6,469 bases of DNA, taken from Actinomycetota bacterium. Its GTDB lineage: Bacteria; Actinomycetota; Thermoleophilia; Gaiellales; Gaiellaceae. A model generated the notes under the pieces. The model made no database searches and was not told the DNA's origin. It saw only the letters and a list, made by a program, of their open reading frames with translations. The stretch is from contig JACDGR010000202.1 in assembly GCA_013821525.1 (NCBI GenBank), positions 1 through 6,469 of the forward strand, in the 5' to 3' direction. A program made the translations under genes and the position numbers. This document shows, piece after piece, positions 5,913-6,469 of the stretch (within the stretch, counting starts at the first letter, position 1; each line of letters begins with the position of its first letter).

Positions 5913-6164
5913 CTACAGCAGAGTGGTCAGTGCGGCGTCCGGGCCGAGGGTGTCGATGCCGAACTGGAGCTCGTCCCGCACGTCCTCGACCCTGCCGTCG
6001 TGGCCGAGCACCTCGGGGACGTCGTTGCTGACCTCGAGCTGATCGAGCATGTCGTACGCCTCGCCCAGCGTGGACGCGCCCAGCTCGTGAGCCCACCGCA
6101 AGGTGCTCCGGGCCGTGGCCGATGGGTCGAACTCGTCGTCCCAGGGGTTGCTCATGCCAGACAT
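5913..6164 (-). CDS. Small acidic hypothetical protein
   Basis: This 83-residue protein has no family that I recognise. It is very acidic (18 Asp/Glu against four Arg and no Lys), soluble and predicted mostly helical, with a SNPWDDEFDP N-terminus (5-14), a helical ARSTLRWAHELGA stretch (18-30) and a hydrophobic end (AALTTLL). Composition and third-position G/C fit a real gene in this genome, and the frame is more protein-like than the overlapping alternative on the same strand (5842-6096), which is Arg/Gly-rich. Two starts are possible: ATG 6164, directly next to an 8-bp hairpin, or ATG 6155 (residue 4). Neither has a strong ribosome binding site; GGTGG lies four bases before 6164. It is divergent from the WYL regulator and follows the TIGR04141 promoter region. 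The strong negative charge could suit an inhibitor or DNA-mimic type of protein, but there is no direct evidence for that. Confidence 0.65.
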   Translation of the reverse strand: MSGMSNPWDDEFDPSATARSTLRWAHELGASTLGEAYDMLDQLEVSNDVPEVLGHDGRVEDVRDELQFGIDTLGPDAALTTLL

Positions 6165-6194
6165 CGAACCACCGGACGATCAGCTCGTGGTTCG
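6165..6194. promoter_or_regulatory. 8-bp inverted repeat abutting the acidic protein's start
   Basis: CGAACCAC (6165-6172) and GTGGTTCG (6187-6194) are perfect 8-bp inverted repeats with a 14-base spacer. On the minus-strand mRNA the hairpin ends exactly at AUG 6164 and would hide the GGUGG sequence that is the only candidate ribosome binding site. As DNA it could instead be an operator in the divergent region shared with the WYL regulator. Confidence 0.5.
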
Positions 6195-6225
6195 GTCCGC
6201 CACCACGGCGAAGCCACCCGTCCCA

Positions 6226-6259
6226 GGTCGCCGCCGCCCCGGTTCTGTCGGGGTCGCCG
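6226..6259 (+). repeat. Direct repeat upstream of the WYL regulator
   Basis: GGTCGCCG occurs at 6226-6233 and 6252-6259, 26 bases apart, and CCCCG (6237-6241) / CGGGG (6249-6253) forms a small hairpin between them. They lie in the -35 and spacer region of the proposed WYL promoter and could be operator half-sites. Chance is possible at this GC content. Confidence 0.25.
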
Positions 6260-6261
6260 TC

Positions 6262-6267
6262 TAGCTT
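6262..6267 (+). promoter_or_regulatory. Putative -10 box of the WYL regulator gene
   Basis: TAGCTT matches TANNNT and ends six bases before the GTG at 6274, with no Shine-Dalgarno between them, again consistent with a leaderless transcript. No convincing -35 is visible. Confidence 0.5.
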
Positions 6268-6273
6268 GAGAAC

Positions 6274-6469
6274 GTGAACCGGACGGATCGGCTCTACGCC
6301 ATCGTCGAAGAGCTGCGGGCCGTCGCGCCCAGGCCGCGCAGCGCCCGCTGGCTCGCGGGTCGGTACGAGGTCAGCGTGCGCACCGTCGAGCGTGACGTCG
6401 GCGCGCTGCAGCAGTCGGGCGTGCCGATCTACGCCGAGGCGGGGCGCACCGGCGGCTACTGCCTGGACA
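6274..6469 (+). CDS. YafY/WYL-type HTH transcriptional regulator (partial, 5' end)
   Basis: Only the first 65 codons are inside the window; the frame is open to the right edge. The translation begins MNRTDRLYAIVEELR, followed by a winged helix-turn-helix of the DeoR-like HTH_11 type: WLAGRYEVSVRTVERDVGAL (26-45) includes the recognition helix with the diagnostic S-x-R-T-V-x-R-D, and the wing ends in GRTGGYCLD (57-65). This start-to-wing pattern is characteristic of YafY-like regulators whose C-terminal part is a WYL ligand-binding domain, which should lie beyond the window (established for the family, not seen here). GTG 6274 is chosen because the family starts just here and a TAGCTT -10 lies six bases upstream. 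It is divergent from the acidic small protein, so it may control that gene or itself, which is inference. Confidence 0.88.
   Translation, partial: MNRTDRLYAIVEELRAVAPRPRSARWLAGRYEVSVRTVERDVGALQQSGVPIYAEAGRTGGYCLD

Noticed and set aside
5842..6096. 84-residue minus-strand frame overlapping the acidic small protein
   Set aside because: It is Arg/Gly-rich shadow sequence; the acidic frame has more normal residue use.

Overview
The window is high-GC DNA with tightly packed genes, strong third-position G/C bias, GTG starts and several genes that look leaderless (a TANNNT -10 box 6-7 bases before the start codon). Together with the protein families present, this points to an actinobacterium (Actinomycetota). 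I cannot name the genus from the sequence alone.

Layout, left to right. A complete glycoside hydrolase family 3 (beta-glucosidase-like) gene lies on + at 36-1874. A 79-residue hypothetical protein with a strong Shine-Dalgarno follows on + (2057-2296). Next comes a Uma2/DUF820-family PD-(D/E)XK nuclease-like gene on + (2388-2945). A small helix-turn-helix protein (3000-3398, -) and an FBP/FusB-like treble-clef zinc-finger protein (3448-3954, +) are divergent and share a 49-bp promoter region containing a perfect dyad. Convergent to the FBP gene is a large minus-strand gene (4042-5718) that I assign to the sporadically distributed TIGR04141/DUF6119 family. It has a good sigma-70-like promoter in a locally AT-richer leader. 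After it come a small, very acidic hypothetical protein (5913-6164, -) and, divergent from that, the first 65 codons of a YafY/WYL-type HTH regulator that runs off the right edge.

The genes do not form one pathway. Only the first two or three share a strand, and each of the later genes appears to have its own promoter. The part most likely to be accessory is the TIGR04141 gene, whose family is patchily distributed and has no settled function. The Uma2 protein is a second nuclease-fold candidate about 1.1 kb away, but the two are separated by a divergent pair and I see no evidence that they form one system. No RNA genes, CRISPR array, insertion sequence or prophage genes were seen. No gene-free stretch exceeds 300 bases; the longest is 1875-2056.
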